DNA of 35,467 nucleotides from NCBI GenBank assembly GCA_016931595.1, contig JAFGEN010000258.1:1-35467 (forward strand), written 5' to 3'. The position numbers were made by a program, and so were the translations under genes. Below the pieces are notes generated by a model, which was not told where the DNA came from, did no database searches, and saw only the letters and a program-made list of their open reading frames with translations. Positions 7,748-13,775 of the stretch are shown piece by piece (position 1 is the stretch's first letter; the number at the start of each line of letters is the position of its first letter). The stretch is from Candidatus Aminicenantota bacterium (GTDB lineage Bacteria > Acidobacteriota > Aminicenantia > Aminicenantales > UBA4085).

Positions 7748-8019
7748 GGCCCGGATTTTTCCGCCTTGGCCTGTTCGGCCGGCGTCCCGCTCTCTTTTTT
7801 CGGAGCGGACTTTTTTTTCGGCTCGGCCGGCACCCCGCTTTTTTTTGCGTAGTCGGTGATGTAGAACCCGCTGCCCGAGAACTTGATGGCCGGGGAGGAA
7901 ATCAACTTCCGGAGCGGACCGCCGCAATGCGGGCATTTCCGAAGCGGCGGGTCGGAGATTTTCTGGATTGTTTCGGTTCGTTTCCGGCAGCGTTCGCATT
8001 TGTATTCATAGATCGGCAT
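7744..8019 (-). CDS. FmdB-type zinc-ribbon protein
   Basis: This is a 91-residue protein that starts MPIYEYKCERC and has a second CPHC pair, the two knuckles of the FmdB/CxxC_CXXC_SSSS regulatory-protein family. The sequence PAIKFSGSGFYITDYAKK after the ribbon is also typical. The C-terminal third is lysine-, alanine- and proline-rich and probably disordered. Family members are called putative regulators, but no biochemical role is established. The start at 8019 fits the family; the ORF-track start at 8109 adds unrelated sequence and lies upstream of the predicted promoter. It is the first gene of the operon with waaF, gmhB and rel. Confidence 0.88.
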   Translation of the reverse strand: MPIYEYKCERCRKRTETIQKISDPPLRKCPHCGGPLRKLISSPAIKFSGSGFYITDYAKKSGVPAEPKKKSAPKKESGTPAEQAKAEKSGP

Positions 8020-8058
8020 GGGCGGGCATCCTTTTCGACCCGGAGAAATGAAGGAATG

Positions 8059-8067
8059 ATTATAGCA
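8059..8067 (-). promoter_or_regulatory. Extended -10 promoter for the FmdB-waaF-gmhB-rel operon
   Basis: The minus strand reads TGC followed by a perfect TATAAT, an extended -10 element. No good -35 is visible at 16-18 bases, as expected for extended -10 promoters. Transcription would begin near 8052, about 33 bases before the first gene. It is back to back with the plus-strand promoter at 8091. Confidence 0.6.
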
Positions 8068-8090
8068 AAATCGGCCGCTTGCCGCACGAT

Positions 8091-8118
8091 TTGACAAATC
8101 GCCGGGCATGCTTAAAAT
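8091..8118 (+). promoter_or_regulatory. Strong sigma70-type promoter for the 39-residue membrane peptide gene
   Basis: A perfect TTGACA (8091-8096), a 16-base spacer and TAAAAT (8113-8118) form one of the best promoter matches in the window. The start site would be near 8125, right at the AAGGAAGG ribosome-binding site of the next gene. Confidence 0.7.
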
Positions 8119-8139
8119 ACATAAAGGAAGGTTTTTTTG

Positions 8140-8259
8140 ATGAAGGACTTTTTAAAGAATCTCTTGTTTGCGGCGGGGTTGCTGACTGCCTTTTTAGCCG
8201 GATTCAATCTGGGCAAGGAAAAGGAACGGCGGAAAATTCCCGAATTCCAGAAAGATTGA
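8140..8259 (+). CDS. Small single-pass membrane protein, 39 residues
   Basis: This gene is too short for the ORF track. From ATG 8140 it encodes MKDFLKNLLFAAG, a hydrophobic stretch to about residue 22, then a charged tail (GKEKERRKIPEFQKD) before TGA. The layout is a single transmembrane helix with a short amphipathic or charged C-terminus. Support for it being real is a perfect-35 promoter upstream, an AAGGAAGG ribosome-binding site eight bases before the ATG, and a terminator-like hairpin with a T-run after the stop. Together these form a complete stand-alone transcription unit. I do not recognise the family and cannot assign a function; a secreted or toxic peptide cannot be excluded. Confidence 0.7.
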   Translation: MKDFLKNLLFAAGLLTAFLAGFNLGKEKERRKIPEFQKD

Positions 8260-8286
8260 CGCCCTGGAACGCCGGATCTCCCGCCG

Positions 8287-8324
8287 GGCCGGCTTGGCGG
8301 AAAGGGTCGGCCGTTCTTTTTTTT
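8287..8324 (+). terminator. Probable intrinsic terminator after the small membrane peptide gene
   Basis: GGCCGGCTT pairs with GGGTCGGCC (nine pairs, three of them G-U) around an eight-base loop and is followed by TTCTTTTTTTT. The stem contains wobbles, so termination may be partial. No clear promoter lies between here and the next gene at 8345, so read-through may feed the downstream operon. Confidence 0.5.
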
Positions 8325-8344
8325 GCTTCGGGTGAGGAAGGAAC

Positions 8345-8635
8345 ATGAACATCGGCCTCGTCGGCATTCTCGTCATTTTCGCGGCCTTCATCATCCTGCT
8401 CGCGTTCAACCCCCGGCTGTCCTGTTTCGGCCGGAAGATCGCTTCGCCTCTTTATCCGTTGTTCCGGAAAAAAAAGATGGCCCGGGAACAGGCCCTCCTC
8501 AAAAAACAGAGGCAAAAGCAGGTCAAAACCGAGGATTACGGGTTCAAGCTCGAGGATGAATCCGGGACCTCCCGGCCGGAAGCCTCCAATCCGGACGCTC
8601 CCAAAACCGAAGACTCCGGGCTCAAGCCGGATTGA
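8345..8635 (+). CDS. Small membrane protein of unknown function, 96 residues
   Basis: The protein starts with a clear hydrophobic segment (about residues 3-21, GLVGILVIFAAFIILLAF). A basic stretch rich in lysine and arginine follows (about 38-60), then an acidic, proline-containing, low-complexity tail. It is probably anchored in the inner membrane with a cytoplasmic tail. AGGAAGG lies a few bases before ATG 8345. The gene ends just before the LolB-like lipoprotein gene and is probably the first gene of the ispE-prs run. I do not recognise a family. Confidence 0.65.
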   Translation: MNIGLVGILVIFAAFIILLAFNPRLSCFGRKIASPLYPLFRKKKMAREQALLKKQRQKQVKTEDYGFKLEDESGTSRPEASNPDAPKTEDSGLKPD

Positions 8636-8661
8636 CCGCCGAAGGTCCCGAGGATGCGGCC

Positions 8662-9339
8662 GTGTCGACCCGATCGTTGAAGCGGAAGGCTCTCCGTCTC
8701 CTCCCGGCCGGAGCGCTTCTTGCGGCCGCGGCCCTGTTTTCATCCTGCAGGCCCTTTCGTCCGAACCTCCGTCCCTCCGATGAGGTCAAGGGAATGGAAG
8801 GCTACGCCTCCCTCCGGTTGGCCCGGGACGGGACGACGTCACGGACCAAGTTCGCCTTCGCCGTCACGCTCCCCGACCGGGCCCGGCTGGAGGTCTTCGA
8901 CGCCCTCGGCCGGTCGGTTTCGCTCTTTCTCCTTCAAGGCGAGGAAGCGTATCTCGTCCTGCCTTCGGAAAAAGCCTACTGGCGGGGAAATCGGGGCGAA
9001 GTCATCGAAAAATTCCTCGGGTTCGCGGTCGGTCCGGCCGAGATCCTGGGGCTGCTGTCCGGGCGTTGGACCGAGGCGGCCGCGGCCGAATGGGACTTCG
9101 TCCGCGACGATCGGGGACGGGTCGTGTCCGGGACGAGGGGAGACTTGGACGTCGTGCTCCTCGAGCGGTTTCCGGGTTCGGACCTGCCCCGCCGCTGGTC
9201 GTTCCGCCGGGACGGAACGTCCGGCCTGGTCGTCCTCCTGGAGGCGGCGTTCAACCCCCCTTCATCCGACATCAACCTCGACTTCCGCCGGACGTTCGCG
9301 CCCAAGACCTGGCCGGAAATCGAACGATTGTTCCGATGA
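8662..9339 (+). CDS. LolB-like outer-membrane lipoprotein
   Basis: The 225-residue product has a basic N-terminus, a hydrophobic core and a candidate lipobox ending in SSC (cysteine at about residue 29), so it is probably a lipoprotein. The mature part reads as a beta-rich fold with GMEGYASLRL..., RLEVFDALGR and EEAYLVLPSEKAYW, resembling LolB/DUF4292-type lipoprotein-binding proteins. LolB receives lipoproteins from LolA and inserts them into the outer membrane. Gene order supports the call: lolB-ispE-prs-pth is conserved in many Proteobacteria. I prefer the GTG at 8662 (CGAGGA seven bases upstream) over the TTG at 8632, because it starts directly at the signal peptide. The lipobox has Phe at -3, so the match is not perfect. 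Confidence 0.65.
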   Translation: MSTRSLKRKALRLLPAGALLAAAALFSSCRPFRPNLRPSDEVKGMEGYASLRLARDGTTSRTKFAFAVTLPDRARLEVFDALGRSVSLFLLQGEEAYLVLPSEKAYWRGNRGEVIEKFLGFAVGPAEILGLLSGRWTEAAAAEWDFVRDDRGRVVSGTRGDLDVVLLERFPGSDLPRRWSFRRDGTSGLVVLLEAAFNPPSSDINLDFRRTFAPKTWPEIERLFR

Positions 9340-10304
9340 AGATCCCCTCGTTCGCCAAGATCAACCTCGGACTGGAGGTTCTTGGAAAAAGGCCCGACGG
9401 CTACCATGACATCCGGACTCTGTTTCAATGGGTTGATTTCCACGACACGCTTGAATTCCGTCCCCTTCGCGGACCGGAGATCGCGCTTTCGGGGAACGAC
9501 CCCTCGATTCCCTGGGACGGGCGAAACCTCGTTTACCGGGCGGCTGCGCTTCTTCAGGAGGAAACGGGATGCCGGCGCGGGGCCGGGATCGCCGTGACCA
9601 AGCGGCTTCCGGCCGGCGGGGGGTTGGGTGGGGGGAGTTCCAACGCGGCCGCGACCCTTTACGGCCTCAACCTCCTCTGGAACCTGGGCCTCTCCCGGGC
9701 CGACCTGGAGGGTTTCGGCCGGCGGCTGGGAATGGACATCCCCTATTTTCTCACCGGCGGGCTCTGCCTTGGGGCGGACCGGGGGGACCGGATCACGCCT
9801 CTGCCCGACCTCCCCCCCGCCTGGCTGGTGCTTGTTCTTCCCCCATTCCCGGTTTCAACCTCACTTATTTATGGGTCTTTGGGCTCGGACGCCTTGACTT
9901 CGGGGGATAAAGACAGTAAAATGACGCGGTTTCTAAGGACCCGGAACCCCGGTTCTCTGGTGAACGCGCTCGAAGAGACGGTCTTTCGGTTCTTCCCACA
10001 GCTCCTCGAGATCAAAGGATTATTGCGGGAACAAGGCGCGGTCTTGTCCCTCGTCACCGGTTCCGGGGCCGGGGTCTTCGGTCTCTTTACGGACCGCGGG
10101 CGGGCCGAGGCCGGCCGCGAGGCTCTGGCCGGACGGTTTGCGACCGTGTTGACGGCGACGATGAGCCGGGCCCAAGGTTGGGATGCGATCACGGCTGGGG
10201 CGTCGCCAAGCGGTAAGGCAGCGGGCTTTGGACCCGCTATTCGGGGGTTCGAATCCTCCCGCCCCAGTTCAGGATATAAGCGCCGAAAGCGCAAGATGAT
10301 ATAG
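9336..10304 (+). CDS. ispE: 4-diphosphocytidyl-2-C-methyl-D-erythritol kinase, reading through tRNA-Gln
   Basis: IspE phosphorylates CDP-methylerythritol in the non-mevalonate isoprenoid pathway. It is a GHMP kinase: PSFAKINLGL at the N-terminus, the ATP-loop motif LPAGGGLGGGSSNAA, a MDIPYFLTGG motif, and VTGSGAGVFGLF near the end. The start overlaps the LolB-like stop as ATGA. The conserved domain is complete by about residue 280, the usual family length of 280-290. However, no stop codon follows. The frame continues through all 72 bases of tRNA-Gln and stops only at TAG 10302, giving 322 residues whose last 36 are encoded by or after the tRNA. ispD and ispF of the same pathway lie downstream in the run. 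Confidence 0.93.
   Translation: MKIPSFAKINLGLEVLGKRPDGYHDIRTLFQWVDFHDTLEFRPLRGPEIALSGNDPSIPWDGRNLVYRAAALLQEETGCRRGAGIAVTKRLPAGGGLGGGSSNAAATLYGLNLLWNLGLSRADLEGFGRRLGMDIPYFLTGGLCLGADRGDRITPLPDLPPAWLVLVLPPFPVSTSLIYGSLGSDALTSGDKDSKMTRFLRTRNPGSLVNALEETVFRFFPQLLEIKGLLREQGAVLSLVTGSGAGVFGLFTDRGRAEAGREALAGRFATVLTATMSRAQGWDAITAGASPSGKAAGFGPAIRGFESSRPSSGYKRRKRKMI
10196..10267 (+). tRNA. tRNA-Gln (anticodon TTG)
   Basis: The 72 bases fold as a cloverleaf. The acceptor stem is TGGGGCG/CGCCCCA with discriminator G, the D-arm is GCCAAGCGGTAAGGC, and the anticodon stem is GCGGG/CCCGC around CTTTGGA with anticodon TTG. The T-arm is GGGGG-TTCGAAT-CCTCC. The 3' CCA is not encoded. The same location, between ispE and prs, is known for tRNA-Gln in Pseudomonas-type genomes. 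Here it lies entirely inside the ispE reading frame. I see no convincing own promoter, so it may be processed from the ispE-prs transcript. Confidence 0.95.
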
Positions 10305-10315
10305 AGGAAACGATC

Positions 10316-11242
10316 ATGAAGGTGTTCGCCGGTTCTTCCAATCCCGGATTGGCCCGGGAGATCGCCGCCTACCTGCAGATCGACCTGGGCAAATGCGTCC
10401 TCGACAAGTTCTCCGACGGGGAGATCCATTTTTACATCGATGAGAACGTCCGGGGCGAGGATGTCTTTGTCGTCCAGAGCGGCTCGCATGAGGCCAACTT
10501 CAACCTCATGCAGTTGTTCATCATGATCGACGCCTTCAAGCGTTCCTCGGCCGACCGAATCACAGCCGTCATCCCCTACTATGGCTATGCCCGCCAGGAC
10601 TGGAAGGACCGGCCCCGGGTTCCGATCTCGGCCCGGCTCACGGCCGACCTTCTCGAAACGTCCGGGGCCGACCGGGTCCTGACCATGGACCTCCACTCCC
10701 CCCAGATTCAAGGCTTCTTTTCCGTGCCGGTGGACAACCTGAACGGCGTTCCGGTCCTGGTCAAGCACGTCCAGCAACTCGGCCTGACGAACGTCACCGT
10801 CGTCTCCCCGGACGCCGGCGGCGTCGGCCGGGCCAAGCATTTCGCCCGGCGCCTGAATGCCCCCCTGGCGATCATCGACAAGCGCCGCCCGGCGCCCAAT
10901 GTCGCCCAGGTCTTCAATGTCGTGGGCGATGTGACCGGCCAGACCTGCGTCCTGTTCGACGACATGGTCGATACCGCAGGAACGCTCTGCCTGAGCGCCG
11001 AAGCGGTGATGAACGCGGGGGCGGCCCGGGTCCTGGCCTGCGCCACCCACGCGGTGCTGTCCGGAAAAGCCCTGGAGAAGATCGAAGCCTCCCCCCTGGA
11101 ACAACTCATCGTGTCCAATACCATCGCCCCGGAGCAACGCCGGCCCTGCGCCAAGATCGTGACGCTCTCGGTGGCGGAGCTTTTCGGCGAAGCCATCCGG
11201 CGGATCCACGACCGGAGCTCCGTGAGCTCGCTGTTCGATTAA
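10316..11242 (+). CDS. prs: Ribose-phosphate pyrophosphokinase (PRPP synthetase)
   Basis: Prs makes phosphoribosyl pyrophosphate from ribose-5-phosphate and ATP for nucleotide, histidine, tryptophan and NAD synthesis. The 308-residue protein has the class I landmarks: KFSDGEIHFYIDENVRGED, the ATP-binding YYGYARQDWKDRPRVPISA, VLTMDLHSPQIQGFF, the flexible-loop basic residues in DKRRP, and the PRPP loop FDDMVDTAGT. Most homologues have DRKDRPR; a Trp replaces Arg in RQDWKD. A ribosome-binding site (AGAGGAAA) precedes ATG 10316. It follows ispE and tRNA-Gln and is followed by rplY and pth, the order seen in many Gram-negative bacteria. Confidence 0.97.
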   Translation: MKVFAGSSNPGLAREIAAYLQIDLGKCVLDKFSDGEIHFYIDENVRGEDVFVVQSGSHEANFNLMQLFIMIDAFKRSSADRITAVIPYYGYARQDWKDRPRVPISARLTADLLETSGADRVLTMDLHSPQIQGFFSVPVDNLNGVPVLVKHVQQLGLTNVTVVSPDAGGVGRAKHFARRLNAPLAIIDKRRPAPNVAQVFNVVGDVTGQTCVLFDDMVDTAGTLCLSAEAVMNAGAARVLACATHAVLSGKALEKIEASPLEQLIVSNTIAPEQRRPCAKIVTLSVAELFGEAIRRIHDRSSVSSLFD

Positions 11243-11256
11243 GGAGGACGACCTTC

Positions 11257-11928
11257 ATGAACCTGACCATTCCCAGCCAACCGCGCGACGCGTTCGGAAA
11301 GAATGCCTCGTATCGCATCCGCCAGACCGGCCGGATCCCGGCCATCCTCTACGGCGAAGGCCAATCCAACCTGCCCATCGTTTTGGACAAGAAGGATATC
11401 ATCAAGATCCTCAAGTCCGAGACGGGCCTGAACACTCTGTTCAAGATCTCGGTCCCGGGCGGCGAGCGGGACGTCATGATCAAGGACGTCCAGATCGACC
11501 CGATCTCCGACCAGTTGATCCACGCCGACCTGATCCAGATCGACATGAACAAGGCCGTCCGGGTCGAAGTCCCGGTCGAGCTCATCGGCGAGGCCGTCGG
11601 GGTCAAGACCGAGGGCGGATTCATCGATTTCATGACCCGCGAGTTGATGATCGAATGCCTCCCGGCCCTCATTCCGGAACGGCTGACCGTCAACGTCTCC
11701 GAGCTCCATCTCCACCAGTCGATCAAGGTCGGAGAAGTGGCCCTGCCCGAGGGAATCAAGTTGATCACCGACCCGGGCGCGGTCGTTGCCCTGGTCCAGG
11801 TGCCGCACGAGGAAAAGGCCGAGGCGGCCCCGGTCGCCGAGGAAGGCGCGGAGGTCGCGGCGGCGGCCCCGGCCGAGCCCGAGGTCGTCAAAAAGGAACG
11901 GGCCGAGAAGCCCGAGTCGGAGAAATAG
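11257..11928 (+). CDS. rplY: 50S ribosomal protein L25 / general stress protein Ctc
   Basis: L25 binds 5S rRNA in the large subunit. This 223-residue protein is the long TL5/Ctc form: an N-terminal L25 domain (about 1-92, with IPAILYGEGQ and HADLIQIDM) and a C-terminal beta domain (about 95-190, with VEVPVELIGEAVG and VGEVALPEGIKL). It ends in about 35 residues rich in alanine, glutamate and proline, probably disordered. AAGGAGG precedes ATG 11257. Its placement between prs and pth is widely conserved. Similar low-complexity tails occur on S6 and L9 a few genes downstream. Confidence 0.95.
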   Translation: MNLTIPSQPRDAFGKNASYRIRQTGRIPAILYGEGQSNLPIVLDKKDIIKILKSETGLNTLFKISVPGGERDVMIKDVQIDPISDQLIHADLIQIDMNKAVRVEVPVELIGEAVGVKTEGGFIDFMTRELMIECLPALIPERLTVNVSELHLHQSIKVGEVALPEGIKLITDPGAVVALVQVPHEEKAEAAPVAEEGAEVAAAAPAEPEVVKKERAEKPESEK

Positions 11929-11931
11929 CCG

Positions 11932-12486
11932 GTGTGGGCGGTCGTGGGCCTGGGGAATCCCGGCCTGCGGTACGCCGGAAACCGGCACAATGTCGGATTC
12001 ATGCTCGTCAAGGAAGCGGCCAAAGCCTGGGACATTCGGATCCGCAAGCCCAAGTTCCTGGCCAAGACGGGCGAGGGGCGGAGGGCGGGCGAACGGGTCG
12101 TTCTGGCCCTGCCCCAGACCTTCATGAACGAGAGCGGGCAGGCGGTCAAAGCGCTGCTCGCCGGGATGGAGATTCCGGCCGGCCGGCTGGTGGTCGTTTT
12201 CGACGACGTCGACCTCCGGCTGGGGGAGATCCGCGTCCGCTGCGACGGGGGCCCCGGAACGCACCGGGGCATGGCCTCGATCGTCGGCCTGATCGGCGCG
12301 GGTTTTCCCCGGGTCAGGGTCGGGATCGGCCCCGTGCCCGAGGGTGCGGAGATCACGGATTTCGTCCTGGCCGATTTCCGGCCGGCCGAAAAAAAGGTCC
12401 TGGCCGGGAGCCTGGACCGGGCCCTCGAGGCCCTGGAGCTCGTCCTGGACGGACGGATTGACGATGCGATGAACCGCTATAATTAG
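11932..12486 (+). CDS. pth: Peptidyl-tRNA hydrolase
   Basis: Pth cleaves peptidyl-tRNAs that drop off the ribosome and recycles the tRNA. The 184-residue length is normal. Visible motifs are VGLGNPGLRYAGNRHNVGF with the catalytic histidine in RHNVGF, PQTFMNESGQAV, FDDVDLRLGEIRVR and FPRVRVGIGP. The usual GGHNG motif reads GTHRG here: the histidine is kept but the following asparagine is arginine. The start is GTG 11932, three bases after the rplY stop, with GGAG about nine bases upstream. The gene is the last before the 85-base rpsF leader. Confidence 0.95.
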   Translation: MWAVVGLGNPGLRYAGNRHNVGFMLVKEAAKAWDIRIRKPKFLAKTGEGRRAGERVVLALPQTFMNESGQAVKALLAGMEIPAGRLVVVFDDVDLRLGEIRVRCDGGPGTHRGMASIVGLIGAGFPRVRVGIGPVPEGAEITDFVLADFRPAEKKVLAGSLDRALEALELVLDGRIDDAMNRYN

Positions 12487-12571
12487 CGTTCGCGAACGGA
12501 AGGAAGCAAAGCTTCCTCCTTGCTCCCCCCGCAAAAAGAGGGGGATGCTGTCAAACCATAAGGAGGTTTCG
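12487..12571 (+). promoter_or_regulatory. Structured rpsF leader, candidate S6/S18 autoregulatory RNA
   Basis: This 85-base gap interrupts an otherwise tightly packed run. It holds a perfect 12-base palindrome CGTTCGCGAACG (12487-12498), a stem AGGAAGC-AAA-GCTTCCT, and a C-run/G-run stem TCCCCC...GGGGGA. Just before the start is a small hairpin AAACC-ATAAGGA-GGTTT that encloses part of the Shine-Dalgarno sequence. Leaders bound by the S6:S18 complex are known upstream of rpsF in many bacteria. I have not matched the specific consensus, so that assignment is inference. Confidence 0.45.
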
Positions 12572-12958
12572 ATGCAGCTGTACGAAACGGGGTTTCTCAT
12601 CGCCCCGAACATGACCGAGGAAGAGGCCGAGGACGTCATCTCGAGCCTGGCCGAAGTCGTCCCGTTGAAGAGCGGGAAGATGATCCGGGTCGAGAAGTGG
12701 GGAAAGCGCCGGATGGCCTACGCCATCGGCAAGGCCCACGAGGCTTATTATGTCTTCTTCCATTACGAAGGCGGCCCGGAGGTCCCGGCGGAGCTCTCCC
12801 GCCGGTTCCGCCAGATGGATGCCGTCATCCGCCACCTGACTCTGGCCAAGGAAACGCGGATGAACGTCCGGAAGAAGAAAAAAGTGAAGAAGAACGCCCC
12901 GGCCCCGGCCGAGGCGGAAGCCGCGCCGGCCGCCGAGCCGAAGCGGGAGGAGGCGTAA
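12572..12958 (+). CDS. rpsF: 30S ribosomal protein S6
   Basis: S6 binds the central domain of 16S rRNA together with S18. I start at ATG 12572 ([12 protein letters not shown]), which has AAGGAGG at 12560-12566, rather than the ORF-track start at 12545. The 128-residue product contains the S6 core (about 1-98: [57 protein letters not shown]). A lysine patch and an alanine/proline/glutamate-rich tail follow. The gene leads the rpsF-rpsR-rplI-dnaB block. The ssb gene often found between rpsF and rpsR is absent. A structured leader upstream suggests r-protein autoregulation. Confidence 0.95.
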   Translation: MQLYETGFLIAPNMTEEEAEDVISSLAEVVPLKSGKMIRVEKWGKRRMAYAIGKAHEAYYVFFHYEGGPEVPAELSRRFRQMDAVIRHLTLAKETRMNVRKKKKVKKNAPAPAEAEAAPAAEPKREEA

Positions 12959-12959
12959 G

Positions 12960-13226
12960 ATGGCTGAGGATAGACGGTCCGACCGGCCGGACAAGCCGGC
13001 CTACAAGAAATTCTTCCCCCCGAAGAAAAAGTTCTGCCGCTTCTGTCAGCGGAACGTCAAGTTCATCGACTATAAGAACAGCGACATCCTGAAGAAGTAT
13101 GTCCCCGACCGCGGCCGGATTTCGCCCCGGCGGGTGACCGGCACCTGCGCCTTTCATCAGCGCAAGCTGGCCGCGGCGGTGAAACGGGCCCGGCATATGG
13201 CCCTGCTCCCCTACGTGACCGAGTGA
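12960..13226 (+). CDS. rpsR: 30S ribosomal protein S18
   Basis: S18 pairs with S6 on the small subunit platform. The 88-residue protein has KKFCRFC near the N-terminus and [11 protein letters not shown] later, so it keeps the cysteine/histidine ligands of the zinc-binding C+ form. The core [26 protein letters not shown] is typical. The start at 12960 is one base after the rpsF stop, with a purine-rich GGGAGGAGG just before it, so translation is probably coupled to S6. Confidence 0.96.
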   Translation: MAEDRRSDRPDKPAYKKFFPPKKKFCRFCQRNVKFIDYKNSDILKKYVPDRGRISPRRVTGTCAFHQRKLAAAVKRARHMALLPYVTE

Positions 13227-13239
13227 GACGGGAGGCCCC

Positions 13240-13725
13240 ATGAAAGTCATCCTGAAACAAGACGTCGAAACCGTCGGCCGGAAGGGCGAGCTGGTCAACG
13301 TCGCGCCCGGCTTTGGACGCAACTACCTCCTGCCTCGGAAGCTCGCCCTTGAAGTCACCGCTTCGAACCTGAAGATGATCGAGATCGAGCAGGCGGCCCT
13401 CAAGAAAAAGGCCGAGGAGGAGCGGAAGTCCTTCCAGGCCGCGATCCAGAAGCTCAACCAGGTCTCCTTGTCCTTCAGCCGCAAGACCGGGGAAAAAGAC
13501 CACATCTTCGGCTCGGTCACGGCCGCCGATATCAAGGATGCTCTCGCCCTCCAGGGGTTTGATATCGACAAGAAGCGCATCGTCCTTCCCGAGCCGCTCA
13601 AGCGCCTGGGCGACTATACCGTGGCCGTCAAGGTCTATCACGACGATAAAGCCGAGATCAAGGTCGCCGTCGTCGCCGAGGAATCCCCGGCCGAAGCGGC
13701 GACCGAGACCCCGGCCGAACGCTGA
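13240..13725 (+). CDS. rplI: 50S ribosomal protein L9
   Basis: L9 is an elongated protein on the L1 side of the large subunit that helps restrain frameshifting. The 161 residues include the N-terminal rRNA-binding domain (MKVILKQDVETVGRKGELVNVAPGFGRNYLLP, split here by motif VGRKGELV and GFGRNYLLP), a long connecting helix (about 45-80) and the C-terminal domain (FGSVTAADI...). A short Ala/Glu/Pro/Thr-rich tail ends the protein. ATG 13240 follows rpsR by 13 bases with GGGAGG upstream. dnaB comes next, a very common order. Confidence 0.96.
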   Translation: MKVILKQDVETVGRKGELVNVAPGFGRNYLLPRKLALEVTASNLKMIEIEQAALKKKAEEERKSFQAAIQKLNQVSLSFSRKTGEKDHIFGSVTAADIKDALALQGFDIDKKRIVLPEPLKRLGDYTVAVKVYHDDKAEIKVAVVAEESPAEAATETPAER

Positions 13726-13775
13726 TCCGGCCGCCGATTCAGGCGGGCCGGACGGCCCGCGAAAGGAGGGGGCAG

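Noticed and set aside
10149-10154. TTGACG as a -35 of a dedicated tRNA-Gln promoter
   Set aside because: No acceptable -10 lies 15-19 bases downstream, and the sequence is inside the ispE coding region.
9869-12639. Long minus-strand ORFs (446 and 466 residues) opposite ispE, prs, rplY and pth
   Set aside because: They are mirror frames of strongly conserved genes and of tRNA-Gln. They have no family features.
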